Both the position numbers and the translations under genes were made by a program. 64,000 bases of DNA from Arthrospiribacter ruber (GTDB lineage: Bacteria; Bacteroidota; Bacteroidia; Cytophagales; Cyclobacteriaceae). Numbering within the stretch: position 1 is the first letter of the stretch; every line of letters starts with the position of its first letter. Below the pieces are notes generated by a model. That model did no database searches, had not been told where the DNA came from, and saw only the letters and a program-made list of their open reading frames with translations. The DNA is taken from contig NZ_RPHB01000008.1 in the NCBI RefSeq assembly GCF_019343195.1, positions 186,001 to 250,000 on the forward strand, read 5' to 3'. Positions 9,222-17,116 of this stretch are shown here, piece by piece.

Positions 9222-9470
9222 TCAATCCTTCACTTTCTTATTGATATAAACCGTATGACTCCTTCCATATTTGTCGGTTTCTTTAAGAGATGCTACCTCT
9301 ATTACCAGATACTTATTGCCTTTATAGTCTGATAATTCATTTTCCAAAGCTTCTTTAAGTGCTTCTTCAGAAATCGTAAGCCGAATGATTTCAAGGCTTT
9401 TGACTTTGGTGCCTTTTCCGATGAATTTCTTTTCAAATTTTTTCATTGCTGCTGAATTTAAGTTAAACAT
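9222..9470 (-). CDS. Small conserved protein, copy B of a duplicated pair
   Basis: Paralogue of the gene at 6707-6940. The nominal frame has 82 residues, but homology begins at the internal MKKFEKKFIGKG (ATG at 9446), which gives about 74 residues and is the preferred start. Conserved blocks are KKFEKKFIGKG, VKSLEIIRLTISEEAL, ALENEL, YLVIEVASLK and DKYGRSHTVYINKK. A nested hairpin resembling the one before copy A begins about 40 nt upstream of this start. The two modules flank the AlbA_2-type gene in the same orientation. No known family recognised. Confidence 0.65.
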   Translation of the reverse strand: MFNLNSAAMKKFEKKFIGKGTKVKSLEIIRLTISEEALKEALENELSDYKGNKYLVIEVASLKETDKYGRSHTVYINKKVKD

Positions 9471-9487
9471 TGAATGGTGCAGAATGG

Positions 9488-9599
9488 AAAAAATGTAAAG
9501 CTGTGGACAAGGGCTGTCAGGAAAAACCGGGAAGGCTTCCTCTGGAAAGCCCTGTTTTTCATGGCAGGTTTACGCACCCTTGGCAAAGCAGCATTTTTT
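9488..9599. ncRNA. Nested hairpin element, copy B
   Basis: It has the same architecture as 6970-7086. An A/T-rich outer stem is AAAAAATG (9488-9495) with CATTTTTT (9592-9599). CAAGGG (9508-9513) pairs with CCCTTG (9577-9582). A roughly 14-bp stem is formed by 9514-9527 and 9554-9567, with one G-U pair and one mismatch. The apical hairpin GGCTTCC-TCT-GGAAAGCC is almost identical to copy A. A nine-base bulge (9568-9576) replaces the ten-base one. The long stem shares no sequence with copy A yet keeps its length and position, which argues for selection on structure. Confidence 0.55.
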
Positions 9600-9666
9600 T
9601 AACATTGCATCCTTTCAATGGACCTAAATTCAGCAATTGAAAGAAAGACAGTTGGAAATGGTAAAG

Positions 9667-10088
9667 TCAGGTTTTTCTGCCATATAATTTTATTGCCTGA
9701 TATTCCACTCCTGTCATTCCAATAAACTGACCATTTGACTGACGGATAAATGACTTTCCAAATCTTCCACAGCTCAATGTTGTGGCCGCAAGAATTCTTC
9801 CTCCTTGTTTTATGATATGATTTCCCAATTCCCGTAGCGTAGCTCCTGGTGTAAACTGATCGTCTATTATGATATATCCAGCGCCATTATCCGGAATGAT
9901 ACCAGCAAACTGGATTTTATTGTACTTCCTTTTCATAAGGTTCAGTTTGGTATTGGGAAGACCCATCTCCTTTTTGATTTACTTCACTATTCCAATTCCC
10001 AGATACTTTCTCAGATGCATGGCATACGCCAGAGGGATCATGTTGTAGTCGTATGATTCCTTTTGGAAGACAGGAACTAAAAAGGTTT
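9667..10088 (-). pseudogene. Phosphoribosyltransferase-like gene with in-frame stop
   Basis: The 3' part (9667-9966) encodes a PRPP-binding loop, GYIIIDDQFTPGATLREL, the type I phosphoribosyltransferase signature. Upstream in the same frame, interrupted only by a TAA at 9979-9981, lies a coherent N-terminal segment (FLVPVFQKESYDYN, MIPLAYAMHLRKYLGIG) reaching back to the 3' end of the LacI gene. The gene therefore seems broken by a nonsense codon and truncated at its 5' end. Such domains occur in accessory regions of Bacteroidota. An active C-terminal fragment starting at ATG 9966 is possible but would lack the N-terminal half of the fold. Confidence 0.55.
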
Positions 10089-11114
10089 TTACAATTGCTT
10101 TGATGAATTACGGATAACCAATTCCGGCTTCAATATTTCATGACGATATTCATTTTGGTCAATATCTGAATTAAGTTGATCCAATAGGATTTTAGCAGAT
10201 AATACCCCTAGATCATAAACGGGCTGCCAAACTGAAGTTAAAGATGGCTTAAAGTAAGTGCTGTACGGCTCATCATCAAAACCAACCAAGGAAATCTGAT
10301 CTGGTATTAAAATATCTCTTTCCCTTATAACTGACATAGCCCCAATAGCAATAGCGTCATTGTAGCAAAATACTGCATCCGGTAACTTCTCCAAATTAAA
10401 AAGACTCTTCATCCCATCGACACCTGTTTCAGAGGTCGAATCTTCACCGAATATTATAAGTTCATCTTGAATATTCAACCCGTTTTCCAACAATGCATCT
10501 AAATAACCTTGCCTTCTATGCTTTGTGGTGGATAAATTGGAAGAACCTGTAATATGTGCAATTCTTTTGCATCCAGTTTTTACTAGATAATTCACAGCAT
10601 CAAATGCTCCGGAATAATCATCAACAACAACTTTATCAACATCTAAGCCATGGCAATCTCTATCAAAAATTATTAAAGGGAATCCAGATTCTTTTATGGT
10701 TTTAATATGGTCAAAATCAACAGTGTTTGAAGAAGGTGAAATTAAAAAACCATCTACTCTTACGAGAGACATGGCCTCCATAAGCCTGATTTCTTCTTCA
10801 AATGACTCATTTGATTGACTGATCATCAATTTATATCCAAAATCACCAACTTTATCCTGAATCCCATTAATTGCAGTTGAAAAGTAATAGCTGGTAATTT
10901 CGGGGACAATTACGCCCAAAATCTTTGTTCTCTTATTCAATAAACTCAAGGCAAGCTGATTAGGCCTGTAGTTCATTTTTTTGGCGAAGTCCAATATTTC
11001 TCTTTTCCTTTCCTCACTAATAAAAGGACTATCATGAAGTGCTCTTGAGACGGTTGAAGGGGAAACATTTAATTCTTTTGCTATATCGGTTATTGTAACC
11101 TGATTTTTTTTCAT
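10089..11114 (-). CDS. LacI-family transcriptional regulator, probable regulator of phytate/inositol use
   Basis: A 341-residue LacI/GalR-type repressor. The N-terminal helix-turn-helix is at about residues 8-27 (TITDIAKELNVSPSTVSRAL) with hinge LSLLNKRTKILGVIVPE. A periplasmic-binding-like effector domain with GFDDEPYSTYFKPSLTSV follows to about residue 335. It is last of the phytate cluster on the same strand, 159 nt after fbp. LacI-type palindromes TGCAAAGGTTTGCA and CGCAAAGGTTTGCA at the two operon promoters are the natural candidates for its operators. By analogy the effector would be inositol, an inositol phosphate or an early intermediate; that is inference. Confidence 0.88.
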   Translation of the reverse strand: MKKNQVTITDIAKELNVSPSTVSRALHDSPFISEERKREILDFAKKMNYRPNQLALSLLNKRTKILGVIVPEITSYYFSTAINGIQDKVGDFGYKLMISQSNESFEEEIRLMEAMSLVRVDGFLISPSSNTVDFDHIKTIKESGFPLIIFDRDCHGLDVDKVVVDDYSGAFDAVNYLVKTGCKRIAHITGSSNLSTTKHRRQGYLDALLENGLNIQDELIIFGEDSTSETGVDGMKSLFNLEKLPDAVFCYNDAIAIGAMSVIRERDILIPDQISLVGFDDEPYSTYFKPSLTSVWQPVYDLGVLSAKILLDQLNSDIDQNEYRHEILKPELVIRNSSKQL

Positions 11115-11273
11115 GACTAATTAATCTGAATATTTTGGGTTTTTTCACTGATCCGATCTGGTAGAAAGTTAGGTAAATATTTCAGAATTAACCTTCGAAG
11201 TTTTAAAATACAGGCACAAAACTATTTAAAGATGTGTTTTTAAATTAATGAGCTTTTATTACATGACACAACA

Positions 11274-12308
11274 TTATAAAATTTGATCTGAGAATTTATT
11301 ATTAATAGCCAATACTTCATCCACCATTTTCTTTGATCCAATAATTAGTGGAGTTCTTTGGTGGAGTGACGTGGGCATGACATCTAAAATTCTATTTGTA
11401 CCATTTGATGCTACGGCACCAGCTTGTTCTGCTATAAATGCTAAAGCATTGGCTTCATACAACAGTCTCAATTTTCCATTTGGTAAACTTGATGTAGCAG
11501 GATAGATATATATACCTCCTTTCAATAGGTTTCTATGAAAATCGGCAACAAGGCTTCCAATATACCTGGCACATAGTTTTCTAGATTTACACAATTGAAG
11601 GTAAGACTTCAAGCCTTCATCAAATTGATTATAAATCCCTTCATTAATACTGTAAATTTCACCATTCTGTGGCGCTTTCATATCTGGATGTGAAAGAAAA
11701 AACTCCCCCAAAGAAGGTTCATAAGTGAAGCCATTAACTCCACGGCCTGTAGTATAGACTAACATGGTGGATGACCCGTATATAATATAGCCTGATGCTA
11801 CCTGGGTATTCCCGGCTTGCATAATATCTTCTGTTCGGATTTGACTTCCAATTGGAGTTACTCTTCTATAAATTGAAAATATTGTTCCAATTGATACATT
11901 TACATCAATATTTGACGAACCATCCAATGGGTCAATCGCAACGACGTATTTTCCGGATTTGTTTTTGAATTCAACAACTTCATCATCTTCTTCTGAAATT
12001 ATTGCACATACTTCACCTCCTTTTGAGAGTGCCCTCATGAATCTAATATTTGCGATAACATCTAATTTTTGTTGATCCTCTCCCTGAATATTAGTATGCC
12101 CAAAAGATCCACTTATTCTGGAAAGACCTGCTCTATTGGTCTCCCTATTAACAATCTTAGCAGCTAGTGCTATATCTCTCAGTAACTGAGAAAGTTCTCC
12201 TGAAGCAAAAGTAAAATCATCTTGCTTTTTTTTAATAAACCTGTCAAGAGTAACGCCTACAGAATTAGCCAATCCGGATTGATCAGGGATATATTTCTTC
12301 ACTTTCAT
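11274..12308 (-). CDS. fbp: Fructose-1,6-bisphosphatase, class I
   Basis: A 344-residue class I FBPase. Metal- and substrate-binding motifs are [29 protein letters not shown], and the C-terminal [20 protein letters not shown]. It releases phosphate from fructose 1,6-bisphosphate in gluconeogenesis, a sensible partner for a pathway that ends in DHAP. FBPases share a fold with inositol monophosphatases, so a side activity on inositol phosphates is conceivable, but the motifs here are plainly those of FBPase. It follows the membrane-protein gene after a 118-nt gap in the same direction and may be part of the phytate operon or have its own promoter. Confidence 0.92.
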   Translation of the reverse strand: MKVKKYIPDQSGLANSVGVTLDRFIKKKQDDFTFASGELSQLLRDIALAAKIVNRETNRAGLSRISGSFGHTNIQGEDQQKLDVIANIRFMRALSKGGEVCAIISEEDDEVVEFKNKSGKYVVAIDPLDGSSNIDVNVSIGTIFSIYRRVTPIGSQIRTEDIMQAGNTQVASGYIIYGSSTMLVYTTGRGVNGFTYEPSLGEFFLSHPDMKAPQNGEIYSINEGIYNQFDEGLKSYLQLCKSRKLCARYIGSLVADFHRNLLKGGIYIYPATSSLPNGKLRLLYEANALAFIAEQAGAVASNGTNRILDVMPTSLHQRTPLIIGSKKMVDEVLAINNKFSDQIL

Positions 12309-12426
12309 ATGTAATTAGATTTAATAATAAACCATCCTCAATGTACTTTCTAAGACTTTTTCCATCTTTTTAATCAGAAAATCAGGGATTAAGAATAGCT
12401 CTTTTGTTAATAAAGTCCCAACCTAT

Positions 12427-13206
12427 TTAAGTTTGAAAAACTGATTCATTATTCTTCTTTTTTCCTTCTATCAGCATAATTGAAAGTAATATCAATGGCA
12501 AAACAAGGTTAGGCCACCTCAACAATACTTCTTTGTGCATTAACCACCCGAAACTAAGAAACCTTATCACAAAGGTGATCAAAACCCAAAATGATGCCCA
12601 TGCATAAATAAAAACTGATGGAGAAAACAAGACAAGAGCGGCTACCAATATGTCGATGCCGCCTATAATTTTCATCATTAGAAGCGCCTGATCTTCATGA
12701 ACGGGTATTCCTACATATTCAAAGCTATTGAGAATATATTCAGCAAAGTAGGGATGCGATTGGAGCGACTCCAATCCATGGATAAAAAACACCAGGACAA
12801 CCCCAACTCTAAAAAGTTGGATCCCAACCTTTTTGGTGTTTTCAAACGTTAAAAAAACCAGTCCAAAAGGAAGTAAATATCTGGGAGAATGACTGATCAA
12901 TGACCACTTCGTAAAAAAACCACCTCCAAAATCTTGCGTGAGATAGGCAAGAATAAAGGCCCCAATCCCTACTAAAGGTATACCATACCAGATTTTAGGC
13001 ATTAAGCTTATGAAGCCTAATATCAAGAATATAGCAGCAATAGTTTTTTCAATTTGTTTTGATTGGTCAACCGGAACTCCGTAATCCATAAATAAAACAG
13101 ACCCCAATACACTGCCTGAATTTAGACTTAGGTATAACCCTACCACATAAATGAATATTGAAATCCGTCCAAACATCAATGGTTCAAAAAGGGTAGTTTT
13201 ATTCAT
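12427..13206 (-). CDS. Polytopic membrane protein of unknown function in the phytate operon
   Basis: A 259-residue protein with about seven or eight hydrophobic segments. Loops carry PKIWYGIPLVG and SPRYLLPFGLVF, and a Lys-rich C-terminus follows the last segment. No transporter or enzyme signature is evident; the pattern loosely resembles DoxX-like small membrane proteins. Its ATG overlaps the stop of the upstream phosphatase gene by 4 nt, so it is translationally coupled to the phytate-degrading phosphatases and probably supports the same process in the inner membrane. Confidence 0.75.
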   Translation of the reverse strand: MNKTTLFEPLMFGRISIFIYVVGLYLSLNSGSVLGSVLFMDYGVPVDQSKQIEKTIAAIFLILGFISLMPKIWYGIPLVGIGAFILAYLTQDFGGGFFTKWSLISHSPRYLLPFGLVFLTFENTKKVGIQLFRVGVVLVFFIHGLESLQSHPYFAEYILNSFEYVGIPVHEDQALLMMKIIGGIDILVAALVLFSPSVFIYAWASFWVLITFVIRFLSFGWLMHKEVLLRWPNLVLPLILLSIMLIEGKKKNNESVFQT

Positions 13207-14504
13207 AATTTCCGCGGTTGTCGTGAATATTCGTCTACTACCTTACCATTCTCATCAATTGCCTGAAGCTTTAACTCTTCAGTTGTCAAGCTGATCAGAT
13301 GGACATGATTGGTACTCCCACCCATTCCCGGAGGTTGAATAAACCATAGAGTTGGATCAACTTTTCTTTGTGGTACGCCCAAGCCACCTTCACCAATATA
13401 CACAATACCGTCTTTATTTTCTTTTCCTTCAAGGATGGGGACAGTCCTTTTCAGCACATGCCCATCTGACTCCAAAGCCAAGTCCACCAAATATTTGTCA
13501 AATATCGGAGTCCATGTTTGCCTTACTCTTGCAAATGTGAAATCATAGAAGTCCTTGGTTGCCGGATAGGCGGGTCTATGGTAATTAACCAACACCCATC
13601 TTTTGGAATGACGGTATTTTTCAAGTTCATCAATTAACCATTCTTTTTGTTTTCCACCTATTATCGTTTCGGTATTCAAAGTAATAATAACAGCATCCTC
13701 TCCTAATAGAGTCGTATAGTAATATGAATTTACATTTTCGCTGCTAATATCACCTAGCCAAAAATTCTCCAAAAACCCTATAGCTTCATCATGATTACCT
13801 TTGGATATAACCAGCGGCAAAATCCTGTTATCTTTGGTTGTAGTAAGTTGATGGTCTTCAAACCACCAATACAAATGCCTCCAGTTAGCTGTAGACCCAT
13901 AATCAGCTCCATGAAATAAGGCGATGATGTCTGGATTTGATTCAAAAAGGATTCTCATCCTCTTATTCATATTCTGCCTATCTGTATGTGGAGTTCTTCC
14001 CGCATACCTGGGTTTTTCGCCTCCTAGCCTTGAATCTCCTCCCCATAAAAATTTACTTGAGGTAGAATTCCTAGAGCCGGTGATGAAATAATGCTCTTTA
14101 GAAACCGAGTCCCCGCTTTTAACAACAAAATAGTACTTTTTACCTGCTTCTAGTTTGTTGATTTCAGCGTGATTGTAGAAACCTTCAGGAACTCCCTCAG
14201 ATTTGTCCATTGAGGTCATCGTTATCTTCCCTGATCTGACTTCTTTTTGCTCAAAATTATACCTACTTAGTTCTGCATCCCTGCTGACAGTATCGAAGTA
14301 CAATATATTCTCTTGAGTTCTGGAAAAAGAAGTCCAGCTTACGATTGCATGGCTCGATGGATCTTCGGTAAAAACCACTCTGAGGTGTTTTACTCCTGAA
14401 TCTTTAATTTCAGCACCATAAATTGCCCATGCGCCTGAAACACCGGCAGCCAATAAAAAAACAATAATCAAGGAATATTTTTTTTGCCTATTACTAAGTA
14501 TCAT
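13203..14504 (-). CDS. Purple-acid-phosphatase-type metallophosphoesterase, exported
   Basis: A 433-residue protein with an N-terminal signal/anchor (residues 8-28), a fibronectin-like purple acid phosphatase N-terminal domain (about 35-140), and a calcineurin-type metallophosphoesterase domain (about 150-390). Metal-ligand motifs are LWGGDSR, HGADYG, SKGNHDEA, VNYHRP and the final ESDGHVLKRT, a variant of GHxH. It probably removes phosphate from partly dephosphorylated inositol phosphates in the periplasm; the substrate is inferred from the operon. The start overlaps the PhoA-like gene stop by 4 nt and the end overlaps the membrane-protein gene by 4 nt. Confidence 0.88.
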   Translation of the reverse strand: MILSNRQKKYSLIIVFLLAAGVSGAWAIYGAEIKDSGVKHLRVVFTEDPSSHAIVSWTSFSRTQENILYFDTVSRDAELSRYNFEQKEVRSGKITMTSMDKSEGVPEGFYNHAEINKLEAGKKYYFVVKSGDSVSKEHYFITGSRNSTSSKFLWGGDSRLGGEKPRYAGRTPHTDRQNMNKRMRILFESNPDIIALFHGADYGSTANWRHLYWWFEDHQLTTTKDNRILPLVISKGNHDEAIGFLENFWLGDISSENVNSYYYTTLLGEDAVIITLNTETIIGGKQKEWLIDELEKYRHSKRWVLVNYHRPAYPATKDFYDFTFARVRQTWTPIFDKYLVDLALESDGHVLKRTVPILEGKENKDGIVYIGEGGLGVPQRKVDPTLWFIQPPGMGGSTNHVHLISLTTEELKLQAIDENGKVVDEYSRQPRKL

Positions 14505-15883
14505 AGTTGTGTAGTTTTTAGAATGAAATCATGAAGCTTATAATTTTCTATCATAGCTGGAAGCTTTTCTGCTCCGGGCCCGAACATCGCCAGTTCTACA
14601 AAAACTCCTGAATGTTCGTTATTTGCCCAGTGTACTGAGAAATGTTTTTCTTGAAAGTCCGCCAAAGATTTAAAAGGAAGTTGCCGGGGATTATACAATC
14701 CGGATTTTTCAATATTTTCATAGCTGGCCAATACTCTTTTGGCCTCAGAAACATTCAAAATTACTTTTTGGGAATTTTCAATTAAATCAATAACCTGTCC
14801 AGGCGTAAAAGATTTATCGATTTGATTTAAGACCCATTCATTAGAGCAAAGTATATTCTGAAGCCTATCAAAATTAGAATCTGCCTTATTTCCATAAAAA
14901 ACACCTGGTTCACCGTTACCGTGGTCTGTTGTAATTACAACTAAAGTCTGCCCATCTTTTTCGGCAAACTCAATTGCTGCATTCACTGCATTGTCAAACT
15001 CCAATTGATCATATACAAGTGCAGGAGTATCATTTCCGTGCGCTGCCCAGTCCACTTTACCTCCTTCAACCTGAAGCATGAATCCATCGCTGTTTTTGCT
15101 TAGAATCTGAATTGCTTTTTTGGTCATTTCTGTCAGGCTTGGAGTCTGACTTTTCAGCTCAGTCTGATTCTCCCGGTCTACTGAATAAGGCAAGGCGTCA
15201 TCAGCAAAAATCCCCAAAGCAGGTCCTGTTTTAAGTTCACTTAGCTCTTTTGTGCTTTTTACAATTTTATAACCCGATTCTTTAAAGCTATGATATAGAT
15301 CAGTCCTGTCTTTTCTTTTACCGGGATTGAAATATCTGTCCCCACCACCAAACCAAAGATCAAACTTAAGATTTAGATAATCTTGGGCAATTCCTTCCTG
15401 ATCATTTCGGTCATTATTGTTTACACAAAAAGAAGCAGGTGTAGCATGTGTAACAGGTACTGTGGTTACACATCCAACAGACTTACCCGCCTTTTGAAAC
15501 TTTTGTAATATGGGCGTTGGCCTTTCCCCATTGGGACCAATATTCAAAGCACCATTATTCACCCTCATTCCACCTCCCCAGGCAGATCCTGCAGCAGCAG
15601 AATCTGTAACCATGGAGTTGGCTGATGCAGTATCCATCAGTGCTCTTGTCACTTTGTTTTTAGTATACAGGTCAACCCAGACAGATGGTTTACCATTCTT
15701 TCTCCGGTTTAAAATATCTGCCATATTCAATGTCCCGGGGCTCATACCATCGCTGACCAAAAAGATTACGTTTTTGGCAGCATCCCTTAATCCCCTGGGA
15801 TGTCCAATTGATGATATTGAAGGAACCAGAGTCGTCCCCAGTGTTGCGAGCAATCCTCTTTTAAAAAACGATCTTCTTTTCAT
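14501..15883 (-). CDS. phoA: Alkaline phosphatase, PhoA type, Tat-exported
   Basis: A roughly 460-residue alkaline phosphatase. The start at 15883 is chosen because it places the Tat signal MKRRSFFKRGLL at the N-terminus and clears the preceding porin gene; an upstream ATG at 15910 adds nine residues. Active-site motifs are NVIFLVSDGMSPG (metal Asp), VTDSAAAGSAWGGG (nucleophilic Ser), VITTDHGNGEPG and NNEHSGVFVEL (zinc ligands). PhoA enzymes hydrolyse a broad range of phosphomonoesters, so it can finish dephosphorylation of inositol phosphates released by the phytase. It lies between the porin and purple-acid-type phosphatase genes in a tight operon. Confidence 0.92.
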   Translation of the reverse strand: MKRRSFFKRGLLATLGTTLVPSISSIGHPRGLRDAAKNVIFLVSDGMSPGTLNMADILNRRKNGKPSVWVDLYTKNKVTRALMDTASANSMVTDSAAAGSAWGGGMRVNNGALNIGPNGERPTPILQKFQKAGKSVGCVTTVPVTHATPASFCVNNNDRNDQEGIAQDYLNLKFDLWFGGGDRYFNPGKRKDRTDLYHSFKESGYKIVKSTKELSELKTGPALGIFADDALPYSVDRENQTELKSQTPSLTEMTKKAIQILSKNSDGFMLQVEGGKVDWAAHGNDTPALVYDQLEFDNAVNAAIEFAEKDGQTLVVITTDHGNGEPGVFYGNKADSNFDRLQNILCSNEWVLNQIDKSFTPGQVIDLIENSQKVILNVSEAKRVLASYENIEKSGLYNPRQLPFKSLADFQEKHFSVHWANNEHSGVFVELAMFGPGAEKLPAMIENYKLHDFILKTTQL

Positions 15884-15893
15884 ATTTAAATTT

Positions 15894-17102
15894 TTAGATT
15901 CCGACTTCAATCTGAAACCGTGTAATCATTTGTCTTTTGTTATCACTTCCATTTCGGAAACTGTTCAGGTTTTGAAGGGTAATATCGCTTTGTAGCTTTA
16001 CTCTATGACCTTTTAAGTATTTATTTAAACCAATGGTATATTCCGAAACCTCTTCTTCCAAAAATCTGATTTCAGGAATAGGAACCAGTCTTGAAAACCT
16101 TCCCACAAATTCAAGATCAGAGGGTAATAAATATCCCATTTGGAAATTCTTCCCCTTTCCTGCCCTGACATATCTTAATTCATCTTCCTGCGAAAATGTA
16201 AGAGGGTCGGAAGTGTTTCTTTCTATGTATTCCGCGCTTAGTGAAAAACCATTGTATTTCAATAAAAAATCAGCCATCCTTGTCGCTATATCTCTCCTCT
16301 CGTACAAATAATAACCTAACTGCCCACCACTTCTAAGTGTATTGTTGTTATAGCTATAGGTGATACCAAGTGATACCTTTGGTGATTTTTCCCTCATCAA
16401 GTCCCCCTCAAAGTAATCTCCGCCATTACTGAAATGTCCAAAAGGAAGTACTTCTCCTCTCACTGTATATGCCAGTCCTGGATCTGTGCTAAGAATATTC
16501 CGGCCTTCACCGGTACTTAGTGCGCCCCTCAATACAAACCTGTTTTCAACATAGTAAGCCTGAATCCCAAAATCCCTGTCAATGTTAAATGCTGCATTGA
16601 CTATTGATCTATCTGGCAGCTGTAAATCGCCTGAAGAATTCACTCTCTGCCTGTTTCCAGGTAATTTTGTCTGGCCTAGTCCCATAGAAAATTTTTCGTT
16701 AAACTGATAAATTACCATAGCATCCCTTATTATGTTCGGGAATTGGGTAACATCATAATCCATGTCCCCCCTGGTAAAAGAAAGCTGAATTACATAGGTC
16801 AGTTTTGGGGAATAAATAAACCCGTCCAGCCTCAATCTCAGCCTTCTTACCCGTGCTTCAATTTGGTCCAGTCCCACACCGTCTTCATAAAACGGTGAAT
16901 AAAAGGCAAATCTATTTTGCATTCTGAACCTGATATTCATTTGGAAAAGGCTATCAGGTGCAGTCATTTCCAAACCTTTACTATACTGGAAGTAAGGTAT
17001 CTGTGTCGGGGGAAGCTGCTGAGCGACCACCCCCGATAGCACAGACATCAAGCAAACTAAACTAATAAAGGTATTGGTGGTCAATGATTTGCTTGAATTC
17101 AT
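15894..17102 (-). CDS. Outer-membrane porin of the phosphate-selective (OprP/OprO) type
   Basis: A 402-residue beta-barrel with a signal peptide cleaved near VVAQQ. The sequence has alternating aromatic strands, RFRMQNRFAFYSPFYEDG, RRLRLRLDGFIYSPKLTY, the inward loop segment GLGQTKLPGNRQRVNSSGD and a C-terminal strand ending in ITRFQIEVGI. These are characteristic of Bacteroidota phosphate-selective porin O/P family proteins. In an operon with a phytase and two phosphatases it would admit phosphate or inositol phosphates through the outer membrane. It is 14 nt from the phytase gene. Confidence 0.85.
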   Translation of the reverse strand: MNSSKSLTTNTFISLVCLMSVLSGVVAQQLPPTQIPYFQYSKGLEMTAPDSLFQMNIRFRMQNRFAFYSPFYEDGVGLDQIEARVRRLRLRLDGFIYSPKLTYVIQLSFTRGDMDYDVTQFPNIIRDAMVIYQFNEKFSMGLGQTKLPGNRQRVNSSGDLQLPDRSIVNAAFNIDRDFGIQAYYVENRFVLRGALSTGEGRNILSTDPGLAYTVRGEVLPFGHFSNGGDYFEGDLMREKSPKVSLGITYSYNNNTLRSGGQLGYYLYERRDIATRMADFLLKYNGFSLSAEYIERNTSDPLTFSQEDELRYVRAGKGKNFQMGYLLPSDLEFVGRFSRLVPIPEIRFLEEEVSEYTIGLNKYLKGHRVKLQSDITLQNLNSFRNGSDNKRQMITRFQIEVGI

Positions 17103-17116
17103 TTATTCAAGGTATA

